Source: Geodermatophilaceae bacterium NBWT11 (GTDB lineage Bacteria > Actinomycetota > Actinomycetes > Mycobacteriales > Geodermatophilaceae). From it: DNA of 64,000 nucleotides. The notes beneath the pieces are model-generated. The model ran no database searches. It saw only the letters and a program-made list of their open reading frames with translations, and had not been told where the DNA came from. The position numbers were made by a program, and so were the translations under genes. Location: NCBI GenBank assembly GCA_014218215.1, contig CP043652.1:2976001-3040000 (forward strand), in the 5' to 3' direction. Below are positions 36,250 to 44,085 of the stretch, one piece after another (the first letter of the stretch is position 1; each line of letters opens with the position of its first letter).

Positions 36250-38325
36250 ATGACTGACCAGCCGACCTCCGCCCTGTCCGTGGACAACCCGCTCGCGCAG
36301 CCCTCGACGCTGCCGCACGGGCTCCCGCCCTTCGCCGACCTGACCCTGGAGCACTGCCGCGAGGCGCTGCTGGCCGGGATGGCCGAGCAGCGCGCCGAGG
36401 TGCGAGCGATCACCGCCCGCGAGGGGGAGCCGACGTTCGAGGACACCGTGGTCGCCCTGGAGCGGTCCGGTGCGCTGCTCGACAGGGCCCGGGCGGTCTT
36501 CTACGCCCTGGCGTCCTCGAACTCCTCCGACCGGTTGCGGGAGATCGAGCGGGAGATCGCCCCGCTGGCCGCTGCGCACTCCGACGCCCTGCGGCTGGAC
36601 CCGGCGTTGTTCGCCCGGATCGACGCGGTGCACCGTGCGGTGGCCGCGGGCGGGCACGACCTGGACGCCGAGTCCGTCCGGCTCGTGGAGCGCTACCACC
36701 TGGACTTCGTGCTCGCCGGCGCGCAGCTGGACGGGACCGGCCGCGACGAGCTGCGGGCGCTGAACCTGCGCCTGTCGGAGCTGTCCACCACGTTCGGGCA
36801 GAACCTGGTGGTCGCCACCGAGGCCGCGGCCGTGCTCGTCGAGGACGCCGGTCAGCTGGCCGGCCTCAGCGACGCCGAGATCGAGGCCGCTGCGGTGGCG
36901 GCCGCCGAGCGTGGCCGGGAGGGCTTCCTGCTCACCCTGGTGCTGCCCAGCGGCCAGCCGGCGATGGCCAAGCTGCGTGACCGGGAGCTGCGCCGCCGGC
37001 TGCACGAGGCGTCCATCGGGCGGGCGTCCTCCGGGGAGCACGACAACGGCCCGGTCGCCGCCGAGATCGCCCACCTGCGGGCACTGCGGGCCCGGTTGCT
37101 GGGCTTCCCCACCCACGCCGACCTGATCGCCGCCGACCAGACCGCGAAGACCTCGGCCGCCGTCGACGAGCTGCTCGGCACGCTGGTGCCCCCGGCCGTG
37201 GCCAACGCCCGGGCCGAGGGGGAGGTGCTGGCCGAGCTGGCCGCCGCCGACGGGGTCGAGCTCGCCGCCTGGGACTGGGCCTTCTACTCCGAGCGGGTCC
37301 GGGCCGAGCGGTACGCGGTGGACAGTGCGGCACTGCGGCCGTGGTTCGAGCTGGACCGGGTGCTCGTCGACGGCGTCTTCCACGCCGCCCGGCTGCTCTA
37401 CGGGTACTCCTTCACCCTCCGACCGGACCTGCTGGCCTACCACCCCGACGTCCGGGTCTGGGAGGTCACCGATGCCGCGGGGGAGGAGGTCGGGCTGTAC
37501 CTGGGCGACTTCTTCGCCCGCGACGGCAAGCGCGGCGGGGCCTGGATGAGCTCCTTCGTCAGCCAGTCGACGCTGCTGGACACCACCCCGGTGGTCTTCA
37601 ACGTCCTCAACGTCACCCGGGCCGCCGCCGGTCAGCCGACGCTGCTGACCCTCGACGAGGTCACCACGCTCTTCCACGAGTTCGGCCACACCCTGCACGG
37701 GCTCAGCTCGGCGGTCACCTACCCGCGCTTCAGCGGGACCAGCGTGCCGCGGGACTTCGTGGAGTTCCCCAGCCAGGTCAACGAGATGTGGGCGCTGTGG
37801 CCCGAGGTCCTCGACCACTACGCCCGGCACACCCGGACCGACGAGCCGCTGGGCCGCGAGGTGCTCACCGCGATCGAGGCGGCGTCCTTGTGGGGCGAGG
37901 GGCAGGGCACGCTGGAGTACCTGGCGGCGACGCTGCTCGACCAGGCCTGGCACCGGATCGGCCCCGACACCGTGGTCGAGGACCCGCAGGCGTTCGAGAC
38001 CGCTGCGCTCGAGGCCGCCGGGGTGGCCTCGGACCTGGTGCCCCCGCGCTACCGCACCACGTACTTCCAGCACGTGTTCGCCGGCGGCTACTCGGCCGGG
38101 TACTACTCCTACATCTGGTCCGAGGTGCTCGACGCGGACACCGTGGAGTGGTTCAAGGCCAACGGCGGGCTCACCCGGGCCAACGGCGACGCGTTCCGCA
38201 CCAAGCTGCTGGCCCGGGGCGGTTCGGTCGACCCGCTCGGCGCCTTCCGGGACGTCGTCGGCCGGGACGCCGACACCGGTCCGCTGCTGCGCCGCCGCGG
38301 TCTGGACGGGGCGGCACAGGTCTGA
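36250..38325 (+). CDS. M3 family metallopeptidase (oligopeptidase)
   Basis: This 691-residue zinc peptidase of the Dcp/oligopeptidase A type degrades short peptides in the cytoplasm. The HExxH motif is HEFGH at 476-480, with the third ligand region NEMWALWPEVLDHYA downstream. ATG 36250 follows GATGAT (36236-36241) by 8 nt. It ends in a nested hairpin shared with the convergent RNHCP gene. Confidence 0.93.
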   Translation: MTDQPTSALSVDNPLAQPSTLPHGLPPFADLTLEHCREALLAGMAEQRAEVRAITAREGEPTFEDTVVALERSGALLDRARAVFYALASSNSSDRLREIEREIAPLAAAHSDALRLDPALFARIDAVHRAVAAGGHDLDAESVRLVERYHLDFVLAGAQLDGTGRDELRALNLRLSELSTTFGQNLVVATEAAAVLVEDAGQLAGLSDAEIEAAAVAAAERGREGFLLTLVLPSGQPAMAKLRDRELRRRLHEASIGRASSGEHDNGPVAAEIAHLRALRARLLGFPTHADLIAADQTAKTSAAVDELLGTLVPPAVANARAEGEVLAELAAADGVELAAWDWAFYSERVRAERYAVDSAALRPWFELDRVLVDGVFHAARLLYGYSFTLRPDLLAYHPDVRVWEVTDAAGEEVGLYLGDFFARDGKRGGAWMSSFVSQSTLLDTTPVVFNVLNVTRAAAGQPTLLTLDEVTTLFHEFGHTLHGLSSAVTYPRFSGTSVPRDFVEFPSQVNEMWALWPEVLDHYARHTRTDEPLGREVLTAIEAASLWGEGQGTLEYLAATLLDQAWHRIGPDTVVEDPQAFETAALEAAGVASDLVPPRYRTTYFQHVFAGGYSAGYYSYIWSEVLDADTVEWFKANGGLTRANGDAFRTKLLARGGSVDPLGAFRDVVGRDADTGPLLRRRGLDGAAQV

Positions 38326-38328
38326 CCC

Positions 38329-38372
38329 GCCCTGGATCCGGGTCGCCCGACCGGGCGGCTCAGATCCAGGGC
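38329..38372. terminator. nested bidirectional hairpin
   Basis: GCCCTGGATC pairs with GATCCAGGGC over a 24-nt loop, which itself contains GGTCG/CGACC. It lies between the stops of two convergent genes and overlaps the RNHCP stop. Confidence 0.6.
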
Positions 38373-38692
38373 AGGGACAGCACCAGGTCCAGGTCGTCGG
38401 GCGAGGCACCGTCCCGGACGAGCCGGTTGGGCTGGTGGTGGCCGCAGGCCGTGCACCGGTGCACCACCTGCCAGCCCTTCCCCGACTTCTCCACCAGCCC
38501 GATCGGCTCCATCAGCTGCCGGCACTCCGACGCCCGGTCGCCCGGCAGGTCGTCGACGTGCAGCGACCACAGGCAGAACGGGCAGTGGTTGCGGTAGTGG
38601 CCGTCGGTGTTGGCCGGGACCAGCACCGCGCAGTGCCCGCACACGAAGTCGGTGTTCTCCGCCCGGCGTGACCGGGCCCGGGGAGGTGCCAC
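38360..38692 (-). CDS. RNHCP domain zinc-ribbon-like protein
   Basis: This 110-residue protein contains the RNHCP signature (VCGHCAVLVP..HYRNHCPFCLWSLHVD) with two CxxC pairs, plus a third pair in HRCTACGHHQPNRL. These probably bind zinc. The function is unknown. It starts 5 bp after the greA stop on the same strand, so a transcription- or RNA-related role is possible but only by association. Confidence 0.85.
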   Translation of the reverse strand: MAPPRARSRRAENTDFVCGHCAVLVPANTDGHYRNHCPFCLWSLHVDDLPGDRASECRQLMEPIGLVEKSGKGWQVVHRCTACGHHQPNRLVRDGASPDDLDLVLSLPWI

Positions 38693-38697
38693 CGGGC

Positions 38698-39201
38698 TCA
38701 GGGGACGAAGGGCTCGACGGCCAGCACCTTCACGGTGATGTCCTTGCCGTTGGGCGCCTGGTAGGTGACCGTCGCGCCCGGGGAGGCACCGAGGATGGCC
38801 GAGCCCAGGGCGGACTCCGGCGAGTAGACCGAGACCCCGGTGGTCCCGGCGATCTCCCGGGAGCCCAGCAGGAACTTCTCGGTGTCGTCCTCGTCGCCGT
38901 CGAAGGCGATGGTGATGACGGTGCCCACCGCGGCGTCGGTCGCGGTCGTCGGCGGCTCGCCGACCCGGGCCTTGCGCAGCAGGTCGGTCAGCTGGCGGAT
39001 CCGGCCCTCCTGCTTGCCCTGCTCGTCCTTGGCGGCGTGGTAGCCGCCGTTCTCCTTGAGGTCGCCCTCCTCGCGGCGGGCGTTGATCTCGGCGGCCATC
39101 GCGGTGCGTCCGGCGATGAGCCCGTCGAGTTCGCCCTTGAGCCGGTCGTGGGCCTCCTGGGTCAGCCAGACGCCCTGGTCCTGCTCGTCAGTCGTGGACA
39201 C
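38698..39201 (-). CDS. greA: transcription elongation factor GreA
   Basis: This 167-residue factor stimulates transcript cleavage in backtracked RNA polymerase. The N-terminal coiled coil (WLTQEAHDRLKGELDGLIAG... onward, about 10-80) and the C-terminal FKBP-like domain (about 85-167) are present, as is SPESALGSAILGASPGATVTY. The acidic tip shows the Asp/Glu residues in REEGDLKENGGYHAAKDEQ. GTG 39201 follows AGGAG with a long spacer of about 12 nt. A hairpin lies in its leader. Confidence 0.95.
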   Translation of the reverse strand: MSTTDEQDQGVWLTQEAHDRLKGELDGLIAGRTAMAAEINARREEGDLKENGGYHAAKDEQGKQEGRIRQLTDLLRKARVGEPPTTATDAAVGTVITIAFDGDEDDTEKFLLGSREIAGTTGVSVYSPESALGSAILGASPGATVTYQAPNGKDITVKVLAVEPFVP

Positions 39202-39236
39202 GATGAGACGGCTCCTGTAACTCGAAGAGCCGCCCC

Positions 39237-39271
39237 CCGATCAGGGAGCGGCCGCGTGATCGGCCAACCTA
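39237..39271 (-). promoter_or_regulatory. candidate greA -10 box and 5' leader hairpin
   Basis: On the minus strand, TAGGTT (39271-39266) could be a -10 box. A hairpin CCGATCA/TGATCGG (39263-39237) would then sit at the start of a leader of about 58 nt. Confidence 0.4.
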
Positions 39272-39386
39272 ACACCGGGGACGCCGGTCCCGCACGCACG
39301 GCGCCCCGTTGCGAGACCGGTCGGGCTCCGAGGGGGTGTGGGCGGGGTCGCCGTCGTCCGCCCGCGGCTGGTGGGACCATGGGGAC

Positions 39387-40274
39387 GTGACGGACCCGGA
39401 CCAGCTGCGCCTGCTCGCGGTGCACGCCCACCCTGACGACGAGTCCAGCAAGGGCGCGGCCACCATGGCCAAGTACGTGGCCGAGGGCGTCGACGTCCTC
39501 GTCGCCACCTGTACCGGTGGTGAGCGCGGCTCGGTGCTGAACCCCGCCATGGACCGCCCCGAGGTCTGGGAGCGGCTCCCGCAGATCCGCTCCGAGGAGA
39601 TGGCCGCGGCCCGCGAGGTCCTCGGCGTCGGCCAGGAGTGGCTGGGGTTCGTGGACTCCGGGCTGCCCGAGGGCGACCCGCTCCCGCCCCTGCCCGAGGG
39701 CTGCTTCGCCCTGGTGCCCGTCGAGGAGGCCGCCGCCCCCCTGGTCGCGCTGATCCGCCGGTTCAAGCCGCAGGTGGTCACCACCTACGACGAGCGCGGC
39801 GGCTACCCGCACCCCGACCACATCAAGACCCACGAGATCTCGGTGCTGGCCTTCGAGGCCGCCGGTGACCCCGACCGCTACCCCGAGCTGGGTGAGCCGT
39901 GGCAGCCGAGCAAGCTCTACTACCACATGAGCTTCACCTTCCCCCGGACGACGGCGCTGCACGAGGCGCTGCTGGCCGCCGGTCTGGAGTCCCCCTACGG
40001 CGAGATGCTGGAGAAGTGGGACCCGGCCAAGGACATCTCGCACCGGGTGACCACCAAGGTGCCGTGCGGTGAGTACTTCGAGCAGCGCGACCGTGCGCTG
40101 ATCGCGCACGCCACCCAGATCGACCCGACCGGGCGCTGGTTCTCCACCCCGATGGAGCTGCAGCGCGCCACGTGGCCCACCGAGGACTACGAGCTGGCCC
40201 GCTCCCTGGTCGACAGCCCCACCCCCGAGGACGACCTGTTCGCCGGGATCCGCAGCGAGGTGGGGGTCCGATGA
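39387..40274 (+). CDS. mca: mycothiol S-conjugate amidase
   Basis: This 295-residue zinc enzyme cleaves mycothiol S-conjugates, allowing export of the toxin as a mercapturic acid. It belongs to the LmbE-like N-acetylglucosaminidase family. AHPDDE at 14-19 is the zinc and catalytic motif, followed by CTGGERGSVLNP and YPHPDHIKTHEI. The sequence is close to Mca rather than MshB. GTG 39387 has GACCAT (39375-39380) 6 nt upstream. It shows that the organism probably makes mycothiol. Confidence 0.95.
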   Translation: MTDPDQLRLLAVHAHPDDESSKGAATMAKYVAEGVDVLVATCTGGERGSVLNPAMDRPEVWERLPQIRSEEMAAAREVLGVGQEWLGFVDSGLPEGDPLPPLPEGCFALVPVEEAAAPLVALIRRFKPQVVTTYDERGGYPHPDHIKTHEISVLAFEAAGDPDRYPELGEPWQPSKLYYHMSFTFPRTTALHEALLAAGLESPYGEMLEKWDPAKDISHRVTTKVPCGEYFEQRDRALIAHATQIDPTGRWFSTPMELQRATWPTEDYELARSLVDSPTPEDDLFAGIRSEVGVR

Positions 40275-40594
40275 CCGGCGCGATGCTGGTGCTGGCGGCG
40301 AACGAGCAGCTGCCCGAGGACGTCGGCAAGTCCGGCCCGTTCGGCCTGCTGCTGGTGGTCGTGCTGCTGGTCGCGATCCTGCTGCTGGGCCGCTCCATGG
40401 GCAAGCACCTGAAGAAGCTGCCGCGCAGCTTCGACCCCGAGGACGCCCCGGTCGTCGTCCCGGACGACGCCTCGGAGCTCTTCGAGCAGCGCCGCCCGGG
40501 CGAGGAGCTGCTGGAGACCCTGCGTCGTCAGCCGCTGGCCATCGAGCCGCCGCGCGCCGAGGACCCCGACGAGGGACCCCGCACCACCTCCTGA
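40271..40594 (+). CDS. small membrane protein downstream of mca
   Basis: This 107-residue protein has one membrane helix (FGLLLVVVLLVAILLLGRSMG, about 24-44) followed by a basic then acidic cytosolic tail (KHLKKLPRSFDPEDAP). It overlaps mca by ATGA, and a similar small membrane gene is associated with mca in mycobacteria, where its function is unknown. A membrane-linked role near mercapturate export is speculation. Confidence 0.78.
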   Translation: MTGAMLVLAANEQLPEDVGKSGPFGLLLVVVLLVAILLLGRSMGKHLKKLPRSFDPEDAPVVVPDDASELFEQRRPGEELLETLRRQPLAIEPPRAEDPDEGPRTTS

Positions 40595-40628
40595 GGCAGT
40601 CCGGCACGCGGTGTCCGATGATCTCGGC

Positions 40629-41165
40629 GTGGCACAGCCGGAGCACAGCAGCAGCCCCCGCGACGACGACCGGCCCCCGGGCTTCGGTCGGGCTGGCACC
40701 CGGGTGCTGGAGTTCGCCGAGAACGTGGTCTACGCGGGGATCGCGTTGTTCCTCGTCGTCATCGCGCTGGTGCTGCTCGCCCTGGCCGGGAAGACCACGT
40801 ACTCGCTGCTGAGCGACTTCTCGCAGACGCCGGTGCTCGAGCTCCTCGACGTCCTGCTGCTGGTGTTCATCGTGGTCGAGCTGCTGTTCGCCGTCCGGAC
40901 GACGGTGGAGAAGCGCGAGCTGATCGCCGAGCCGTTCCTGCTGGTCGGGATCATCGCCTCGATCAAGGAGATCGTGGTGCTCAGCGTCGAGGCGGCGTCC
41001 GTGGTCGGCAAGGACGGGTTCGCCGACCGGATGGTGGTCATCGGCGTCCTCGGGGTGCTCGTCCTGCTGCTGGGCATCACCAGCCTGTTGCTGCGGCGCA
41101 AGGAGCGGGAGCCCGACGAGGGGCAGAACGCCCCCGCCGACCCGGAGACCGCCGACGCCGGCTGA
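40629..41165 (+). CDS. PsiE-like membrane protein
   Basis: This 178-residue protein has four membrane helices and resembles the phosphate-starvation-inducible PsiE family (LLDVLLLVFIVVELLFAVRTTVEKRELIAEPFLLVGIIASIKEIVVL). The function of that family is unknown. GTG 40629 is 6 nt after GATGAT (40617-40622). The ending is acidic and probably disordered. No phosphate box was identified upstream. Confidence 0.78.
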   Translation: MAQPEHSSSPRDDDRPPGFGRAGTRVLEFAENVVYAGIALFLVVIALVLLALAGKTTYSLLSDFSQTPVLELLDVLLLVFIVVELLFAVRTTVEKRELIAEPFLLVGIIASIKEIVVLSVEAASVVGKDGFADRMVVIGVLGVLVLLLGITSLLLRRKEREPDEGQNAPADPETADAG

Positions 41166-41228
41166 CCCTCACGCCGAGCTGCAGACGCCGGTTCGCCCAG
41201 AGCGCAAGAAGGGCGCTTCTCGTCGGGT

Positions 41229-41244
41229 GATTACAGGATTACGG
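41229..41244 (+). promoter_or_regulatory. tandem 8-bp repeat at the promoter of the 41274 gene
   Basis: GATTACAG is followed directly by GATTACGG. The second copy overlaps TACGGT (41240-41245), a possible -10 box. A further inverted pair GATG/CATC lies just downstream. Confidence 0.45.
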
Positions 41245-41273
41245 TGATGCACATCGTGACCTGAGGAGGCACC

Positions 41274-41840
41274 GTGTTCCCCCACCACCGTTCCGCGAGA
41301 GGCCCCGGCCGCGGCCGGGGCGCCGACACCGCCCCACCCGTGGACCGCACCGAGGTCGCCGGCTGGTTCGCCGGCCGACTGCCCGACGACTGGTTCACCG
41401 GCCCGGTCGAGCTGCAGGTCGATCGGGACGAGATCACCGTGGTGGGCGCCGTCCCCACCCCCGACGCCGGGGAGGGCGACCCGGCTGCCGCGCAGGCCGG
41501 CCGGATCGCCCGCTTCCGCGAGCAGACCCGCGAGCAGCGGATGGCGATCGCCGACGCCGCGCAGGCCCGGTACGGCCGGTCGGTTGCGTGGGGGGCCAGC
41601 TGCGGGGACGCCCGGGAGCTGTTCACCACGCTCTCGGTCCCGGTGATGACCCGGCTGCGCCAGCCCGAGCGGCAGGTGCTCGACACCCTGGTCGACGCCG
41701 GGGTCGCCCGCTCCCGCTCCGAGGCGCTGGCCTGGTCGGTGCGGCTGGTCGGTGAGCACACCGAGGAGTGGCTGACCGAGCTCCGCCGCGCCATGGAGAG
41801 CGTCGAGGAGGTCCGCGGCCGCGGTCCCGCGGTGGGCTGA
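41274..41840 (+). CDS. unknown protein with a possible ribbon-helix-helix-like C-terminus
   Basis: I do not recognise a characterised family. The 188-residue soluble protein has a basic Gly/Arg/Pro-rich N-terminus, a central domain (WFAGRLPDDWFTGPVELQVDRDEITVVGAV) and a helical C-terminal part. The stretch TRLRQPERQVLDTLVDAGVARSRSEALAWSV reads like a ribbon-helix-helix unit. GAGGAGG at 41263-41269 gives a tight 4-nt spacer to GTG 41274, so this transcript has a leader, unlike its neighbours. A transcription-factor role is a guess from the C-terminus and the repeats upstream. Confidence 0.6.
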   Translation: MFPHHRSARGPGRGRGADTAPPVDRTEVAGWFAGRLPDDWFTGPVELQVDRDEITVVGAVPTPDAGEGDPAAAQAGRIARFREQTREQRMAIADAAQARYGRSVAWGASCGDARELFTTLSVPVMTRLRQPERQVLDTLVDAGVARSRSEALAWSVRLVGEHTEEWLTELRRAMESVEEVRGRGPAVG

Positions 41841-41869
41841 GCACCCGCAGGGGTGCCAGGGTGGTCGCC

Positions 41870-42409
41870 GTGAGCGACCCCCTGGCACTGCTGCGTCGGG
41901 CCTACGGCGACCTCGGCGGACTGCTCGCGGAGCTGACGCCCGACCAGGCGTGGACGCCGACCGGCTGTCGGGGGTGGGCCGTGCTCGACCTGGTGCAGCA
42001 CCTCCTCCACGACGCCCGGCGCGGCCTCGTCGCGCTGTGCACGCCCGCCACCGGGCCGGCGGACACCGACGCCGTGGAGTACTGGCGGGCCTGGCAGCCC
42101 GAGCCCGGGGACGGCGGGGTGTGGCGCACCCAGGGCCACGTGCTCCCCGTCGCCGACCTGCTGTCCAGCCTCGTGGTCGAGACCGCCGTCCACCACCTGG
42201 ACGCCGTGGCCCACCTCGACCGGCCCGGCCCCGCCGACGGCCCGCTGGCCGAGGTCCGCCGCGTGCTGGTGGGCCTGCGCGGCGGAGTCCTGCCGGAGCG
42301 CTGGGACGACCGGACGGCGGCGCTGCGGGGGACCGGCCGGGCCCCGCTCACCGACGCCGACCGGGCCGACCTCGGTGCCGCTGCCGGGCGGTTCCCGCTG
42401 TTCGGCTGA
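41870..42409 (+). CDS. DinB/maleylpyruvate-isomerase-like protein
   Basis: This 179-residue protein resembles the mycothiol-dependent maleylpyruvate isomerase N-terminal/DinB fold. TPTGCRGWAVLDLVQHLLHDARR and VETAVHHLDAV contain His residues where the family binds metal. In Actinobacteria such proteins often use mycothiol as a cofactor, and mca is near by. The reaction is unknown. GTG 41870 follows CAGGGT (41857-41862) by 7 nt. Confidence 0.75.
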   Translation: MSDPLALLRRAYGDLGGLLAELTPDQAWTPTGCRGWAVLDLVQHLLHDARRGLVALCTPATGPADTDAVEYWRAWQPEPGDGGVWRTQGHVLPVADLLSSLVVETAVHHLDAVAHLDRPGPADGPLAEVRRVLVGLRGGVLPERWDDRTAALRGTGRAPLTDADRADLGAAAGRFPLFG

Positions 42410-42438
42410 ACCGCCTGCACACCAGGGACACTGGGGTG

Positions 42439-43695
42439 GTGACGACCCCCGAGAGCACCGACGTCCTGGTGGTGGGCGCCGGTCCGGCCGGCTCCGCCGC
42501 CGCGGCCTGGGCCGCCCGCGCCGGACACGACGTGGTGCTGGCCGACGCCGCGGTGTTCCCCCGCGACAAGACCTGCGGTGATGGACTGACCCCCCGGGCC
42601 ATCGCCGAGCTCGACCACCTCGGACTCGGGGACTGGGTGCGCTCGCACGGCACCAACAAGGGCCTGCGCGCGGCGGGCTTCGGCCAGGAGCTGCTGCTGC
42701 CGTGGCCCGGGGGAGCGCTGCCCGACCACGGGGGCGCCGTCCCGCGCACCGAGCTGGACGCCCGGATCCGGCAGGTCGCCCTCGACGACGGGGCCCTCGG
42801 TGTCGAGGACGCCCGTGCCGTCGACGTGCACCGGGACGGCGACCGGGTCACCGCGGTGGACTTCACCCGCGGCGACGGCTCGATGAGCACCGTGCGCTGC
42901 CGCCGGCTCGTCGTCGCCGACGGGGTCCGCTCCCCGCTGGGCCGGCTGCTCGGCCGCGAGTGGCACCGGGAGACCGCCTACGGCGTCGCCGCCCGCGGCT
43001 ACGTGACCAGCGGCCGCAGCGACGACCCGTGGATCTCCAGCCACCTGGAGCTGCGCGGCACCCAGGGCGAGCTGCTGTCCGGGTACGGCTGGGTCTTCCC
43101 GCTGTCCTCGGGCGAGGTGAACATCGGCGTCGGCACGCTGGCCACGGCCAAGCGCCCGGCCGGGGTGCAGCTCAAGCCGCTGCTGGACTTCTACGCCGAG
43201 CAGCGTCGTGCGGAGTGGCAGCTGTCCGGCGACGTACGGGCCAAGGCCTCGGCGCTGCTGCCGATGGGGGGCGCCGTCTCCGGGGTGGCCGGGCGCAACT
43301 GGGCGCTGATCGGGGACGCCGCGGGGTGCGTGAACCCGCTCAACGGCGAGGGGATCGACTACGGCATGGAGACCGGTCGCACCCTGGCCGGGCTGCTCGA
43401 CGAGGACGACTGGACGCTGGCCTGGCCGGCGACCCTGCGCCGGCACTACGGGGAGGCGTTCAGCATCGCCCGCCGGCTCGCCGGGCTGCTGACCGTGCCG
43501 CGGCTGCTGCCGGCGGCCGGCCCGGTGGGCATGCGCTCGCGAGCGCTGATGACCGTAGCGCTGCGGGTCATGGGCAACCTGGTCACCGAGTCCGACCGCG
43601 ACGTCACCGCCCGGGCCTGGCGGCTGGCCGGCCGGCTCAGCGTGCGGCTGGACGAGCGCCCGCCGTTCCCGGCTGCGGACCTGCGCGCCGCCTGA
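42439..43695 (+). CDS. geranylgeranyl reductase family FAD oxidoreductase
   Basis: This 418-residue flavoprotein has the FAD-binding GAGPAG at 13-18, the RDKTCGDGLTPRAI motif of geranylgeranyl reductases, and GDAAGCVNPLNGEGIDYGMETG. Family members reduce isoprenoid double bonds, for example in menaquinone side chains or carotenoid-like lipids. Menaquinone is a likely substrate in Actinobacteria but this is inference. GACACT (42427-42432) sits 6 nt before GTG 42439. Confidence 0.88.
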   Translation: MTTPESTDVLVVGAGPAGSAAAAWAARAGHDVVLADAAVFPRDKTCGDGLTPRAIAELDHLGLGDWVRSHGTNKGLRAAGFGQELLLPWPGGALPDHGGAVPRTELDARIRQVALDDGALGVEDARAVDVHRDGDRVTAVDFTRGDGSMSTVRCRRLVVADGVRSPLGRLLGREWHRETAYGVAARGYVTSGRSDDPWISSHLELRGTQGELLSGYGWVFPLSSGEVNIGVGTLATAKRPAGVQLKPLLDFYAEQRRAEWQLSGDVRAKASALLPMGGAVSGVAGRNWALIGDAAGCVNPLNGEGIDYGMETGRTLAGLLDEDDWTLAWPATLRRHYGEAFSIARRLAGLLTVPRLLPAAGPVGMRSRALMTVALRVMGNLVTESDRDVTARAWRLAGRLSVRLDERPPFPAADLRAA

Positions 43696-43724
43696 CCCGA
43701 CGCGCCGGTGTTCTCCGTCCCGGG

Positions 43725-43745
43725 GTAGTGCGCAGTGCGCGGTAC
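43725..43745. promoter_or_regulatory. interrupted palindrome at the PadR gene promoter
   Basis: The 21-bp site reads GTA-N2-GCGCA-N-TGCGC-N2-TAC, symmetric about 43735. It runs into the TACTGT box (43743-43748), which is 7 nt before the PadR-type start. This placement fits self-repression by the PadR-like protein. Confidence 0.5.
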
Positions 43746-43755
43746 TGTCCCGCCC

Positions 43756-44085
43756 GTGGACACCACGCAACTGCTCAAGGGGGTGCTCGACCTCGCCGTG
43801 CTCGCCGTGCTGGACGGTGCGGACGGGTACGGCTACGACGTCGTCCGTCGGCTGCGTGCCGGCGGTCTGGAGGACGTCGGTGACGCCTCGGTCTACGGGA
43901 CGCTGCGCCGGCTGTACGCCGCCGGGCACCTGACGTCCTACGTCGTCCCCTCGGTGGAGGGCCCGCACCGCAAGTACTACGGCCTCAACGCCTCCGGGCG
44001 GGCCCAGCTGGAGACCTCGACCAAGACCTGGTCGGGGTTCGCGGACACGATGGCGGCGCTGCTCGCCGGGCAGGTGGCGGCATGA
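43756..44085 (+). CDS. PadR family transcriptional regulator
   Basis: This 109-residue PadR-like winged-helix regulator shows the fold in GVLDLAVLAVLDGADGYGYDVVRRL and YGTLRRLYAAGHLTSYVVPSVEGPHRKYYGL. It is the short form lacking a long C-terminal dimerisation domain. It overlaps the membrane protein gene by ATGA. PadR regulators coupled to a membrane protein with an N-terminal HAAS domain are a common pair. An operator-like palindrome overlaps its -10 region. Confidence 0.9.
   Translation: MDTTQLLKGVLDLAVLAVLDGADGYGYDVVRRLRAGGLEDVGDASVYGTLRRLYAAGHLTSYVVPSVEGPHRKYYGLNASGRAQLETSTKTWSGFADTMAALLAGQVAA

Noticed and set aside
41166-41273. Insertion-sequence end suggested by the GATTAC direct repeat
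   Set aside because: No transposase or inverted repeats are present near by; the repeat fits a promoter site better.
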